Part shown: one piece after another, positions 25,093 through 33,128 of the stretch
How the letters are laid out: every line of letters starts with the position of its first letter
How positions within the stretch are numbered: the first letter of the stretch is position 1
Notes under the pieces: model-generated
Seen by the model: the letters and a program-made list of their open reading frames with translations, nothing else
Told to the model about the DNA's origin: nothing
The model's database searches: none
Origin: UBA1794 sp050946375
Lineage (GTDB): Bacteria > Bacteroidota > Bacteroidia > Bacteroidales > Bacteroidaceae
NCBI GenBank assembly: GCA_050946375.1
Contig: JBMNUT010000013.1
Coordinates: 25,005 to 89,004, forward strand
Reading direction: 5' to 3'
DNA: 64,000 bases
Program-made: the position numbers and the translations under genes

Positions 25093-28000
25093 ATGAAACG
25101 GGTCGTAGAAAAAAGCGTACTATGCTTGCTGCTTATTCTGTTTGCGTTAGGCAGCTTTTCGTCGGTTTGCCGTGCGGCGGCGGTGGAGGGTGCGTTGTCC
25201 CGTTTCTCGTTCAACCGCTTATCTTCGGTAAACGGCCTGCCCAACGACGAAGTGCAGAGCCTCCTTCAGGACAGCATGGGCTTCGTCTGGATTGCCACGC
25301 GGGCCGGTCTCTTCCGTTACGACGGGTATCAGCTGGAAGTGTTCAAGAACGACCTCGCCAATCCTGCCCGTTTTACGTCGAACAACATACTCTCGTTGGC
25401 CGAAGACCGGCATAATTGTCTCTGGATCGGCACGGAAAACGGCCTGAACATTATGGACCTGGAGAGCGGTTCGATACGGAAAATCATTTTCCGCGGCCCC
25501 CGCACGGGGAATATCATCAACACGATTTTTTGCGACCACCGGGGCGATATGTGGATTGGTACGGATGCTGGCCTGCTGTTTTATGGCGCTGAAGAGCACG
25601 AGTTCCGCAGCCTTTCGGACTCCGTGCGCAGGAATGCCTTCCCCGCGGCGGCAGTCAAAGCCATAGTGGAGGACCACTCCGGTAATATCTACGTCGGGAC
25701 TTGGGCGCGGGGGCTCTACCGTTACGAGCGGGCGAAGCGCTCTTTCCGTTTCTTTGCCTCTTTTGGGCGGAACGTGCCGGTCTATGCTCTGTTTGAAGAC
25801 AGCCGTCACGCCTTGTGGGCCGGCTGCTGGGGTGGCGGGCTGCACCGTTTGGAAAATCCCGATGCGGCCGGGCCGCAGCGGTGGGAGGCTTTCGGGGCAA
25901 GCGAGGGGCTTCCCGACGCGATTGTTTACCGCATAGCCGAAGACCGGCAGGCACAGGTCATGTGGGTTGCCACGCGGGGCGGCCTGTTCGTACTGCCTCA
26001 CGGCGAAAAGCGGGGTGTCGCCTATCAAGGCAGCGACCTGGCTCAGCGCATTCCCTGCGACGAAGTGACGACCGTCATGCAGGACCGTTCCGGACAGATG
26101 TGGCTGGGGCTGTTGGGCGGCGGCATACTGAATGTCAGCACATGCCTTCCTTTCGTGCATAACGTTACCTTTTCTTCCTCTTCCGCCCTGCACGGGTTGA
26201 ACGCCGTGCGCAGCTTGTATGTCGACACGGCGGGACTTGTCTGGGCAGGCGTTACGAAAGCCGGCTTGGTCTTCTATGACCCTTCGGCCGGGCGCTTCTC
26301 CTCCTGGAGAGACCGCCCGGAGTTTTCCGGCATAAGCTCGCTTCCCTCGGTCACTACCTTCCTGCCGGGGCGTAATTCCACGCTCTATCTGGGCACGTAT
26401 GGCGGGGGAATCTATGCCTACCGCCGGGGGAGCCGCCTGCGTCATTGGGATGTCGGCACGACGGCGCCTTACCTTCCGAGCGGCCGGATAAATGCCTTGT
26501 ACGAAGATGCCCGGGGAAATCTGCTGGCCGGCACCGACCGCGGTCTGGCATTGTGCCGTCCCGACGGGAGCGGCGAGGAGCTGAACGGCCGGTTTCCTGC
26601 GCTGGAACTCGGCGAGTCGCCCGTATATCATATCGAGCCGGGGCAGAACAATGATTATTGGGTCAGTACGGCGCTCTGCGGGGCCGTGCATATTGAGGGC
26701 GATTTGGGCAATCCGGCCTCACTCAGGGCCAAGGCCTATTATGATAAGAACGGGGGGCTTCCGGTGAAATGCCTTCAGGCCATGTTGCTCGACCGTCGGG
26801 GTCGCTTGTGGGCTGCCTCGCTGGAGTACGGACTGTTCCTCTACGAGCCGGCCGAGGACCGCTTCGTCTCGGTCAATGACCGCTTCGGGATTCCGGCCGA
26901 ACGCATCTGCGCCTTGGAAGAAGATGCGGCGGGCAATCTCTGGTTCTCCACCAATTTGGGAATTATCCGGCTTGAACTCAGCGACGACTTACGCCGTTTT
27001 TCCATCCGCACCTTCAATGTTTCCGACGGGTTGCAAAGCAATTTCTATACGGCCCGCGTCTCCTGCAACCGGGACAATCTGCTTTTCTTCGGGTACTACG
27101 GCGGTTTCTGCTATTTCGACCCCGCGCGTATCGGAACGCCGCTCGTTTCTACCCCGACGCGCATCACCGGAATCCGAATACAGGGGCATCCGCTGGCCGA
27201 ACTGCCGGGCAAGGAGCGGAAAAAGGTGTCGCTTAAGACGCCTGCCTATACGGATTGCATCGAATTGTCCCACCGGCAGAATAATTTCAGCATCGAGTTT
27301 GCCAACCTTTCCTTCTCCAATTCCCAAAAGTGCCGCTACGCCTATCGCCTGGAAGGGTACGAAACCGAGTGGAAGCATACGGATGCCGCGCACCGCGTTG
27401 CCACTTATACGAATTTGCCGGCCGGAACTTACGTTTTCCACCTGCGCGCTACCGATCTCATGGGCGTCTGGCAGGATAACACCCGCAAGCTCACGGTAGT
27501 AGTGCGTCCGCCCTGGTGGCTTTCGTGGTGGGCTTTCGTGCTGTATGCCGCGGTTTTGGGATTTATCGTCTGGGCTGTTTACTTTTTCCTGAAGCGGCGT
27601 GCCGCATTGCGCAGCTCCTTATTGCTCGGAGAACTGGAGCGGAAGAAAATTCAGGAGCTGAATCAGAACAAACTTCAGTTCTTTACCGACATAACCCACG
27701 ACCTTTTGGTGCCGCTCTCCATACTTTCCGTCGCAACCGACGAGCTTACGGCATATATGCCCAAGGGTTTGAAGCAATACGACCTCGTAAAATCCAATAT
27801 CAGCCGCCTGATGCGTCTGTTGCGCCAGCTTTTGGAGTTCCGGAAGGCCGAAACGGGCAATTTGCGGCTGCAGGTGGCGGAAGACGACCTGCCCCGTTTC
27901 GTACAAAAGGAAGTCGACAGCTTCACACCCTTGCTGCGGAACAAGAAAATACGGTTCAAGTTTCGGGCTGAGCCTGCCTCTTTCCGCGTTTACTTCGACT

Positions 28001-29286
28001 CCGACAAGTGGGACAAGCTGCTCTATAATCTTTTGTCGAACGTCGTTCGCCACAATCGTACGGTGGAAACGGATATAGAAATAGGACTTTCGTACGACGC
28101 CGCACGCGGTGAGGCCATATTGACCGTGCGCGACCACGGAAAAGCCATCTCCGCCGAGCAGCAGGCCGTACTCTTCGAACCGTTCGACGAAAGCAATCTC
28201 CACGAAAGCACGGCTTATCGCCGTACGGGCATCGGGCTCTATCTGACCAAGGAGCTGGTGGAGCTGCATCATGGCCGCATTACGGTGGAAAGCGGGCCGG
28301 ACGGGACGCTCTTTACCCTTGTCTTTCCGGGAAAGAGGTCGGCGTATCCTGATGAGGAAATCGAGGAGAATCATTCTATTTCCCGCTCGGAGTCGGACAG
28401 CAGCTTTGCGCCGGGTGTCGCTTCCCGTGTGGAGAAAGTTATCGAGTCGCATGGGTCTGTCGCCGGGGCGGATGCCGCTGACGGAGGGAAGACGGCGGAA
28501 AAGGAAGAGCCGGCCCGGCCGACTTTCAGCTATACGCTGCTCATGGTGGAAAACGACGAGGAACTGTCGGGCGTATTGAAGCGGCAGCTGGAGCCGGAGT
28601 ACCACGTTTATACGGCTTTGCACAAGGAGGAGGCGCTCCGGATTATAGAGCAAAAGGAGATAGACCTCGTATTATGTGACCTGATGATGCTGGGCGAAGA
28701 GGGAATTGCGCTGTGCCATGCGCTGAAGGACGACAGTAAATACTGCCACATCCCCCTCGTTTTGCTCATGCCGAAGGGGAAAGAGGAGGACCGCATCGTC
28801 GCTTACGGGCTGGGGGCCGACGCTTATTTGTCGAAGCCTTTCCAGATTGATTTGCTCAGGGCCTGTCTGGCCAATCTCTTCCGGGTGCGTGAGCGTAACC
28901 GGAAGGACTTCCGCAAGAAATATGCCCTGCAGTGGCAGGAACTGAGCTATCCGGGCTATGATGCCGACTTCCTGCGTCGGGCCAAGGACTGCGTGCGCCG
29001 CAATCTGGACAATATGGATTTCGACCAGGGGCAGTTTGCCAACGAAATGATCTGCAGCAAGTCTACGCTGTTCAAGAAGCTCAAGTCGCTGACGGGCATG
29101 AATCCTACTTCCTTTATCCGCAATGCCCGCCTGAAGGCGGCTTGCTACATCTTGCGCGAACAGCCCTCCATCCGCATTACCGAACTGGCGGAAATGGTCG
29201 GTTTCGGCGATGCCAAGTATTTCAGCGTCTGCTTCAAAAAGGAATTTGATTTGACTCCTTCCGAGTTTGCCGCCCGCTGCGAGTAG
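25093..29286 (+). CDS. Hybrid two-component system sensor/regulator (HTCS), one-protein
   Basis: This 1397-residue membrane protein fuses all parts of a two-component system. After a signal peptide come two seven-bladed Reg_prop propeller regions (about residues 35-690, many 'W(I/V)GT' blades) and a Y_Y_Y domain ('CRYAYRLEGYETEWKHTD'). A membrane segment at about 807-830 leads to a HisKA domain with phospho-acceptor His in 'FFTDITHDLLVPLS', an HATPase ('LLYNLLSNVVRHN', 'GIGLYLTKELVELHHG'), a receiver with Asp in 'VLCDLMML', and an AraC-type HTH at the C terminus. The G1 box reads 'VRDHGKAIS', lacking the second glycine, and the receiver Thr is replaced in 'VLLMPKG'. Such proteins usually sense glycans and switch on a neighbouring PUL, but no SusC/SusD or glycosidase gene lies next to it here. 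Confidence 0.93.
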   Translation: MKRVVEKSVLCLLLILFALGSFSSVCRAAAVEGALSRFSFNRLSSVNGLPNDEVQSLLQDSMGFVWIATRAGLFRYDGYQLEVFKNDLANPARFTSNNILSLAEDRHNCLWIGTENGLNIMDLESGSIRKIIFRGPRTGNIINTIFCDHRGDMWIGTDAGLLFYGAEEHEFRSLSDSVRRNAFPAAAVKAIVEDHSGNIYVGTWARGLYRYERAKRSFRFFASFGRNVPVYALFEDSRHALWAGCWGGGLHRLENPDAAGPQRWEAFGASEGLPDAIVYRIAEDRQAQVMWVATRGGLFVLPHGEKRGVAYQGSDLAQRIPCDEVTTVMQDRSGQMWLGLLGGGILNVSTCLPFVHNVTFSSSSALHGLNAVRSLYVDTAGLVWAGVTKAGLVFYDPSAGRFSSWRDRPEFSGISSLPSVTTFLPGRNSTLYLGTYGGGIYAYRRGSRLRHWDVGTTAPYLPSGRINALYEDARGNLLAGTDRGLALCRPDGSGEELNGRFPALELGESPVYHIEPGQNNDYWVSTALCGAVHIEGDLGNPASLRAKAYYDKNGGLPVKCLQAMLLDRRGRLWAASLEYGLFLYEPAEDRFVSVNDRFGIPAERICALEEDAAGNLWFSTNLGIIRLELSDDLRRFSIRTFNVSDGLQSNFYTARVSCNRDNLLFFGYYGGFCYFDPARIGTPLVSTPTRITGIRIQGHPLAELPGKERKKVSLKTPAYTDCIELSHRQNNFSIEFANLSFSNSQKCRYAYRLEGYETEWKHTDAAHRVATYTNLPAGTYVFHLRATDLMGVWQDNTRKLTVVVRPPWWLSWWAFVLYAAVLGFIVWAVYFFLKRRAALRSSLLLGELERKKIQELNQNKLQFFTDITHDLLVPLSILSVATDELTAYMPKGLKQYDLVKSNISRLMRLLRQLLEFRKAETGNLRLQVAEDDLPRFVQKEVDSFTPLLRNKKIRFKFRAEPASFRVYFDSDKWDKLLYNLLSNVVRHNRTVETDIEIGLSYDAARGEAILTVRDHGKAISAEQQAVLFEPFDESNLHESTAYRRTGIGLYLTKELVELHHGRITVESGPDGTLFTLVFPGKRSAYPDEEIEENHSISRSESDSSFAPGVASRVEKVIESHGSVAGADAADGGKTAEKEEPARPTFSYTLLMVENDEELSGVLKRQLEPEYHVYTALHKEEALRIIEQKEIDLVLCDLMMLGEEGIALCHALKDDSKYCHIPLVLLMPKGKEEDRIVAYGLGADAYLSKPFQIDLLRACLANLFRVRERNRKDFRKKYALQWQELSYPGYDADFLRRAKDCVRRNLDNMDFDQGQFANEMICSKSTLFKKLKSLTGMNPTSFIRNARLKAACYILREQPSIRITELAEMVGFGDAKYFSVCFKKEFDLTPSEFAARCE

Positions 29287-29320
29287 AAAGGTGGCGGCTT
29301 TGGGTGAGTTTCGGTGCGGA

Positions 29321-29408
29321 GGGCTCGGCGGATTGTCTTGCAGGTTCCTGGAAAAAGTCTTGCATGTATTTGGAAAAAGCCTTGCAACTCCTGGCGGAAA
29401 GTGGCGGA
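29321..29408. repeat. 22-bp period tandem array (locus G)
   Basis: Four 22-base units start at 29321, 29343, 29365 and 29387; the first three end in TTGCA at the same phase and two share GGAAAAAG. The array lies between the HTCS stop and the rpsP promoter. Confidence 0.75.
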
Positions 29409-29463
29409 GCGTATTCGGATTCTGCCGGGCGAGGTTCACTTGATTTTCTTGTGGCCGAAAAGT

Positions 29464-29494
29464 TTTGCCGAATGGGAGAAAAGTCGTACCTTTG
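29464..29494 (+). promoter_or_regulatory. rpsP promoter
   Basis: TTTG at 29464-29467 and TACCTTTG at 29487-29494 are separated by 19 bases, a good Bacteroidetes promoter. It leaves a leader of about 70 bases before rpsP. Confidence 0.7.
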
Positions 29495-29567
29495 CCGCGC
29501 TGTCACGAGTATGGCAGCATTCAAATCAATTTATTTACAATTATTCTTAAAAACAAATCCACAAAGA

Positions 29568-30170
29568 ATGGCAACTAAAATCAGACTGCAACGCCGTGGA
29601 CATAAGCATTACGCTTTTTACTCCATAGTGATTGCCGATTCGAGAGCACCACGTGATGGTAAATTCATCGAAAAGATCGGAACTTACAACCCGAATACCG
29701 ATCCTGCTACCATTGATTTGAAATTCGACCGCGCCTTGTATTGGGTACAAGTCGGTGCACAACCTACCGATACTGCCCGCAATATTCTTTCGCGCGAGGG
29801 TGTCTACATGATGAAGCACCTGTTGGGCGGCGTAAAGAAAGGCGCTTTTGGCGAAGCTGAAGCTCAGGCTAAGTTCGAAGCCTGGAAGAATGACAAAGTA
29901 AGCGGCTTGGAGAAGCTCAAAGCCCAGAAGGCTGAAGAGAAGAAGGCTGCTCAGAAGGCTCGCCTCGATGCAGAAATCAAGATTAACGAGGAGAAGGCTA
30001 AGGCATTGGCCGAGAAGAAAGCAGCAATTCTGGCTGAAGAAGCTGCAAAAGCTGCTGAGGAAGCAAAAGCCGCCGCTGAGGCTGCTGCCGCTGCTGCAGT
30101 CGCTGAAGGCGAGGCTACTGCTGAAGCTCCGGCTGAGGCTCCTGCAACTGAGGAAAAAGCTGCAGAATAA
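29568..30170 (+). CDS. rpsP: 30S ribosomal protein S16 with long C-terminal extension
   Basis: The first 80-90 residues are canonical S16 ('MATKIRLQRRGHKHYAFYSI', 'IEKIGTYNP', 'RALYWVQVGAQPTDTARNI'), a small-subunit protein that binds 16S rRNA early in assembly. The remaining residues, to 200, form a low-complexity tail rich in Ala, Lys and Glu, likely helical; Bacteroidetes S16 proteins commonly carry such tails. The ATG at 29568 is chosen because the conserved N terminus starts there; upstream codons fall in the promoter and leader. It is monocistronic here, unlike the rpsP-rimM-trmD-rplS operon of many bacteria. Confidence 0.95.
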   Translation: MATKIRLQRRGHKHYAFYSIVIADSRAPRDGKFIEKIGTYNPNTDPATIDLKFDRALYWVQVGAQPTDTARNILSREGVYMMKHLLGGVKKGAFGEAEAQAKFEAWKNDKVSGLEKLKAQKAEEKKAAQKARLDAEIKINEEKAKALAEKKAAILAEEAAKAAEEAKAAAEAAAAAAVAEGEATAEAPAEAPATEEKAAE

Positions 30171-30207
30171 AACATTATTAAAAAACGTATTTCTTCAAAA
30201 CACCGCA

Positions 30208-30243
30208 AGCGCGGATGCTCTCGTTTGGAGAGCGTCCGCGCTT
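30208..30243 (+). terminator. Intrinsic terminator after rpsP
   Basis: AGCGCGGA/TCCGCGCT plus GCTCTC/GAGAGC form a long stem with a short loop, followed by a T-rich stretch (CGTTTT). Confidence 0.8.
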
Positions 30244-30396
30244 GTCGTTTTGGGGGAAATCGGGAAAAGGGGAGAGGATTTCCCGTTGTCGGTGCGTGCT
30301 GTTCTGGAGTATGGTGCCGGGCAAAGGGCGGAATGGGGCGGTATGCGCGCCGATGGGCTGTGGCAATAAGAAAGAATTCAGCCTTGTAAAAAACAG
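30244..30396. other. Intergenic region with a possible decayed 22-bp array
   Basis: No gene is supported. GGTGC recurs 22 bases apart near 30290-30317, and the G-rich composition resembles the dispersed 22-base family, but individual units are too degraded to count. Confidence 0.3.
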
Positions 30397-30427
30397 AACG
30401 GGCATACCGGAAATCGGTACGCCCGTT
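30397..30427 (-). terminator. Intrinsic terminator of the lipoprotein gene
   Basis: On the minus strand, AACGGGC and GCCCGTT arms with an inner TACCG/CGGTA stem are followed by CTGTTTTTT, a good U-tract. Confidence 0.8.
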
Positions 30428-30460
30428 ACATGTGTTATCCTTTTTCGGGAGATTTATATA

Positions 30461-30919
30461 CTATTTCTTAGTATATACGTAGTCTTTCCAGTTAGCGCTT
30501 CGGCCTTTGTCCTCGGCGAGCTGGATGATTTGTGAGCCGTCGGTAGCCAGTTCGTAGTAGGTGATTTTGTCTTCTTCACCGTCTTTCTTACAAGTAAGCA
30601 GGAGCGCTGCCTTGTCGTTCTTGGTACCGGTTGTGCGGGTTACGGTACCATCCTGGCCAGTGCGTACCTTCTGTCCGGTCTGACCGTAGGTGTACGTCTG
30701 AACTCGCTCGTAGGTTCCGGTCGAATCTCCATCGGCAATGACAAATGAGATTTCGACCAGGCAGGTATCTCCCGGTACGGTTTTCTCATAGCCCGTATAG
30801 ACTACGGCAGGAATTTCTACTGCGACAGAGTCCTTTGCAGCTGTGTCCTTGTCCGATTGTCCTCCGCTGCAAGAGGCAAGCAGCCCGAGTACGGCTGCCG
30901 TCATAAGCATTTTTTTCAT
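30461..30919 (-). CDS. NlpE-like lipoprotein
   Basis: A lipoprotein of 152 residues with lipobox 'LLASC' (C18). The mature part is a small beta-rich domain resembling the N-terminal NlpE/copper-homeostasis lipoprotein fold ('VVYTGYEKTVPGDTCLVEI', then alternating short strands, 'TYYELATDGSQIIQLAEDKG'). The CxxC motif of E. coli NlpE is absent, so metal or envelope-stress signalling is not established. It is monocistronic, with a near-consensus -7 box upstream and a terminator downstream. Confidence 0.7.
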   Translation of the reverse strand: MKKMLMTAAVLGLLASCSGGQSDKDTAAKDSVAVEIPAVVYTGYEKTVPGDTCLVEISFVIADGDSTGTYERVQTYTYGQTGQKVRTGQDGTVTRTTGTKNDKAALLLTCKKDGEEDKITYYELATDGSQIIQLAEDKGRSANWKDYVYTKK

Positions 30920-30955
30920 TTTAAGGAAAGGTTTTAGTCTGTTTTCACTTGGTGG

Positions 30956-30963
30956 CGAAAGTA
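30956..30963 (-). promoter_or_regulatory. Lipoprotein gene promoter -7 box (one mismatch)
   Basis: The minus strand reads TACTTTCG, one base from TAnnTTTG, 37 bases upstream of the lipoprotein ATG. Confidence 0.45.
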
Positions 30964-31012
30964 CTTCTTTCTATCGAATGAAACAAATTTCTATACTCTT
31001 TTTTTAAGAGTT

Positions 31013-32098
31013 TTAGCGCAGGACGATTTCGCCGCTGCCGATGCACAGATAGCCGGCTGCGTCGTAGACGGTGCAGAACTGTCCCGGGGCGATGCCTTGC
31101 AGGGGCTTTTGCACGGTGATGTGGTAGCCGTATGGACGCGCCTCGATGGTTGCTGGCGTAAATTCGGGCGTATGGCGTATTTTGAGGGTGACTTCTATGG
31201 GTTGGGCAATGGGTTTGCCGGAATTGCTGTCGAGCCAGGGATTTTCGGTGATGAAGTGGAAATCGGAAATGTCAAATTCTGTGCCGTATTGTTCCTGGGG
31301 ATCGTAGCCACGGGCTACGTAGAGCGTGTTGGTCTCTATGTCCTTTTTTACGACAAACCAGGGGCCTCCGCTTAAATAAAGCCCTTTTCGCTGGCCGATG
31401 GTGTGGAACCAGAAGCCTTTGTGCTGGCCTAATATTTTTCCGCTTTCGAGTTCTACGATGTTTCCGGTGCGCTCTCCCAGATAGCGGCGGATGAAGTCGT
31501 TGTAGTTTATCTTCCCCAGGAAGCAAATGCCTTGGCTGTCTTTGCGTTTGGCGTTGATGAGGTGCTCTTTCTCTGCAATTTGCCGCACTTCGTGCTTCAT
31601 CAGGTGGCCAATGGGGAAGAGCAGTTTCTGAATCTGGCTGTAGTTAATCTGGCAAAGGAAGTCGGTTTGGTCTTTTATCGGGTCGGCAGCCGTGGCCAGC
31701 CAGGTTTTTCCGTCGATGAGTGCCGTGGTGGCGTAGTGGCCGGTGGCTGTCTTTTCGAATTCGTGGCCTATGGCTTGTTCGAAGGCTCCGAACTTGATGA
31801 GTTTGTTGCACATGACATCGGGGTTCGGGGTGAAGCCTCGCCGGACTTTGTCGATGGTGTAGGTCACTACATTGTCCCAGTATTCCCGGTGGAGGTCGAT
31901 GATGTCAAACGGACAGCCGTACTTGCGGGCCACGGCCGATGCCATCTCGATGTCTTCTTCCGAGGTACAGTCCAGGGAGGGGTCGTCGTCTTTTCCGATT
32001 TTGATGTAGAAGCAGTGGGGGGTGACGCCGTTCTCTTTCAGCTGATGGACGACTACCGAGCTGTCTACACCTCCGGAAAGCAAGGTTGCGATGTTCAT
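31013..32098 (-). CDS. mnmA: tRNA-specific 2-thiouridylase MnmA
   Basis: MnmA puts sulfur on U34 of tRNAs for Lys, Glu and Gln. The 361-residue protein has the PP-loop ATP motif 'LLSGGVDSSVVVHQL', the first catalytic cysteine C97 in 'NPDVMCNKLIKFG' and the second C192 in 'SQGICFLGKINYNDFI'. The tRNA-binding phrase 'GFWFHTIGQRKGLYLSGGPW' is present. It is the last gene of a minus-strand cluster with the RluA-family gene (73 bases upstream) and rlmD. Bacteroides genomes often carry more than one MnmA paralogue, so which one this is cannot be told. Confidence 0.95.
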   Translation of the reverse strand: MNIATLLSGGVDSSVVVHQLKENGVTPHCFYIKIGKDDDPSLDCTSEEDIEMASAVARKYGCPFDIIDLHREYWDNVVTYTIDKVRRGFTPNPDVMCNKLIKFGAFEQAIGHEFEKTATGHYATTALIDGKTWLATAADPIKDQTDFLCQINYSQIQKLLFPIGHLMKHEVRQIAEKEHLINAKRKDSQGICFLGKINYNDFIRRYLGERTGNIVELESGKILGQHKGFWFHTIGQRKGLYLSGGPWFVVKKDIETNTLYVARGYDPQEQYGTEFDISDFHFITENPWLDSNSGKPIAQPIEVTLKIRHTPEFTPATIEARPYGYHITVQKPLQGIAPGQFCTVYDAAGYLCIGSGEIVLR

Positions 32099-32171
32099 AG
32101 ATTATAAAAAAGTGCTGTGACTTTCCGGCACAACCGATGGCGCTTTGGCGCCTGGGATGCGGCGGTTTTTC

Positions 32172-33128
32172 TTATTTTCCTTTGATTAAGTTTTTGAATG
32201 CCTGCGGTATGGGGAGCGAAAAGCTCAGGTTTTCTCCCGTGACGGGGTGGGTGAATGCCAGCCGGTAGGCATGGAGTGCCAGCCGGCCGATGGGGTTGTT
32301 GCCGCTTCCGTACTTCAGGTCGCCGACGATGGGCGTATGCTTGTCCTGCATGTGTACGCGGATCTGGTTTTTCCGCCCGGTTTCCAGTTTGAATTCCACC
32401 AGCGAATATTCTGGTCCGCTTTGCAGCGTGCGGTAATGGGTTACGGCATAGTCGCCACCGTTGTCCGTAGGCGAAGAGTAGGTGACGTAGACTTTATTGT
32501 CTTTCAGCCACGAGGTTATGCACCCCTGCGGAGGGTCGATCTGCCCTTCTACGACGGCTATGTAGCGGCGGTCTTGTACGATTCTGTGCCAATAGTCTTG
32601 CAGGGAGAATTTGGTTCGCTCGTCTTTGGCAAAGACCATCAGCCCCGAGGTCTCGCGGTCCAGGCGATGGACGATGAAGATGCGTCCCTGCCGGTTGCTT
32701 CTCCTGACGTATTCGCTCAGTATGCTGTATGCCGTCCGCTCGTTGCGCTTCGGGTCGGTGGCAATGGAGAGCAATCCGCAGCGTTTGTGTATGACGATCA
32801 GGTAGGCGTCTTCGTAGATGATGTCCAGCCAATGGGAGGAAAAATCTTTCCGGTTCTTGTCTTTGGATACTTTCACGGCCATTCCCGGGCGGATGGGAGT
32901 GTTGTGCTGCGTTTCAATCCGGTTGTTTACGTAGACGAGACGGTGGGTCAGCAGGGATTTGGCTGCGGTGCGGCTGATGCCCATGGCCTTGATCAGGAAA
33001 GGAAGCAATTCCAGTTCTTTTTGAGGGCCTTCGTTTTCTTCGAAATACTGTTCTTTGACTGGAAGTGTGATGAAGCGCGCGAGGGCGCGTTCGGCAGCGT
33101 TGAACTTTTTGTGCTCTTTATTTCTCAT
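32172..33128 (-). CDS. RluA-family pseudouridine synthase
   Basis: A 318-residue RNA pseudouridine synthase. The N-terminal part has an S4-like RNA-binding segment ('SRTAAKSLLTHRLVYVNN'). The catalytic aspartate is in 'IVHRLDRETSGLMVFAKDE', and the RluA-family C-terminal phrase 'RKNQIRVHMQDKHTPIVGD' is present. Its target uridine in rRNA or tRNA cannot be told from sequence. The start overlaps the 3' end of rlmD by 11 bases, so the two are translationally coupled. Confidence 0.92.
   Translation of the reverse strand: MRNKEHKKFNAAERALARFITLPVKEQYFEENEGPQKELELLPFLIKAMGISRTAAKSLLTHRLVYVNNRIETQHNTPIRPGMAVKVSKDKNRKDFSSHWLDIIYEDAYLIVIHKRCGLLSIATDPKRNERTAYSILSEYVRRSNRQGRIFIVHRLDRETSGLMVFAKDERTKFSLQDYWHRIVQDRRYIAVVEGQIDPPQGCITSWLKDNKVYVTYSSPTDNGGDYAVTHYRTLQSGPEYSLVEFKLETGRKNQIRVHMQDKHTPIVGDLKYGSGNNPIGRLALHAYRLAFTHPVTGENLSFSLPIPQAFKNLIKGK

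Noticed and set aside
1210..29408. The 22-base arrays considered as CRISPR
   Set aside because: The units are contiguous without spacers, too degenerate for CRISPR repeats, and no cas gene is present.
30991..31012. ACTCTT/AAGAGT hairpin after mnmA as a terminator
   Set aside because: The stem is short and AT-rich and the minus-strand exit has no U-tract, so support is too weak.
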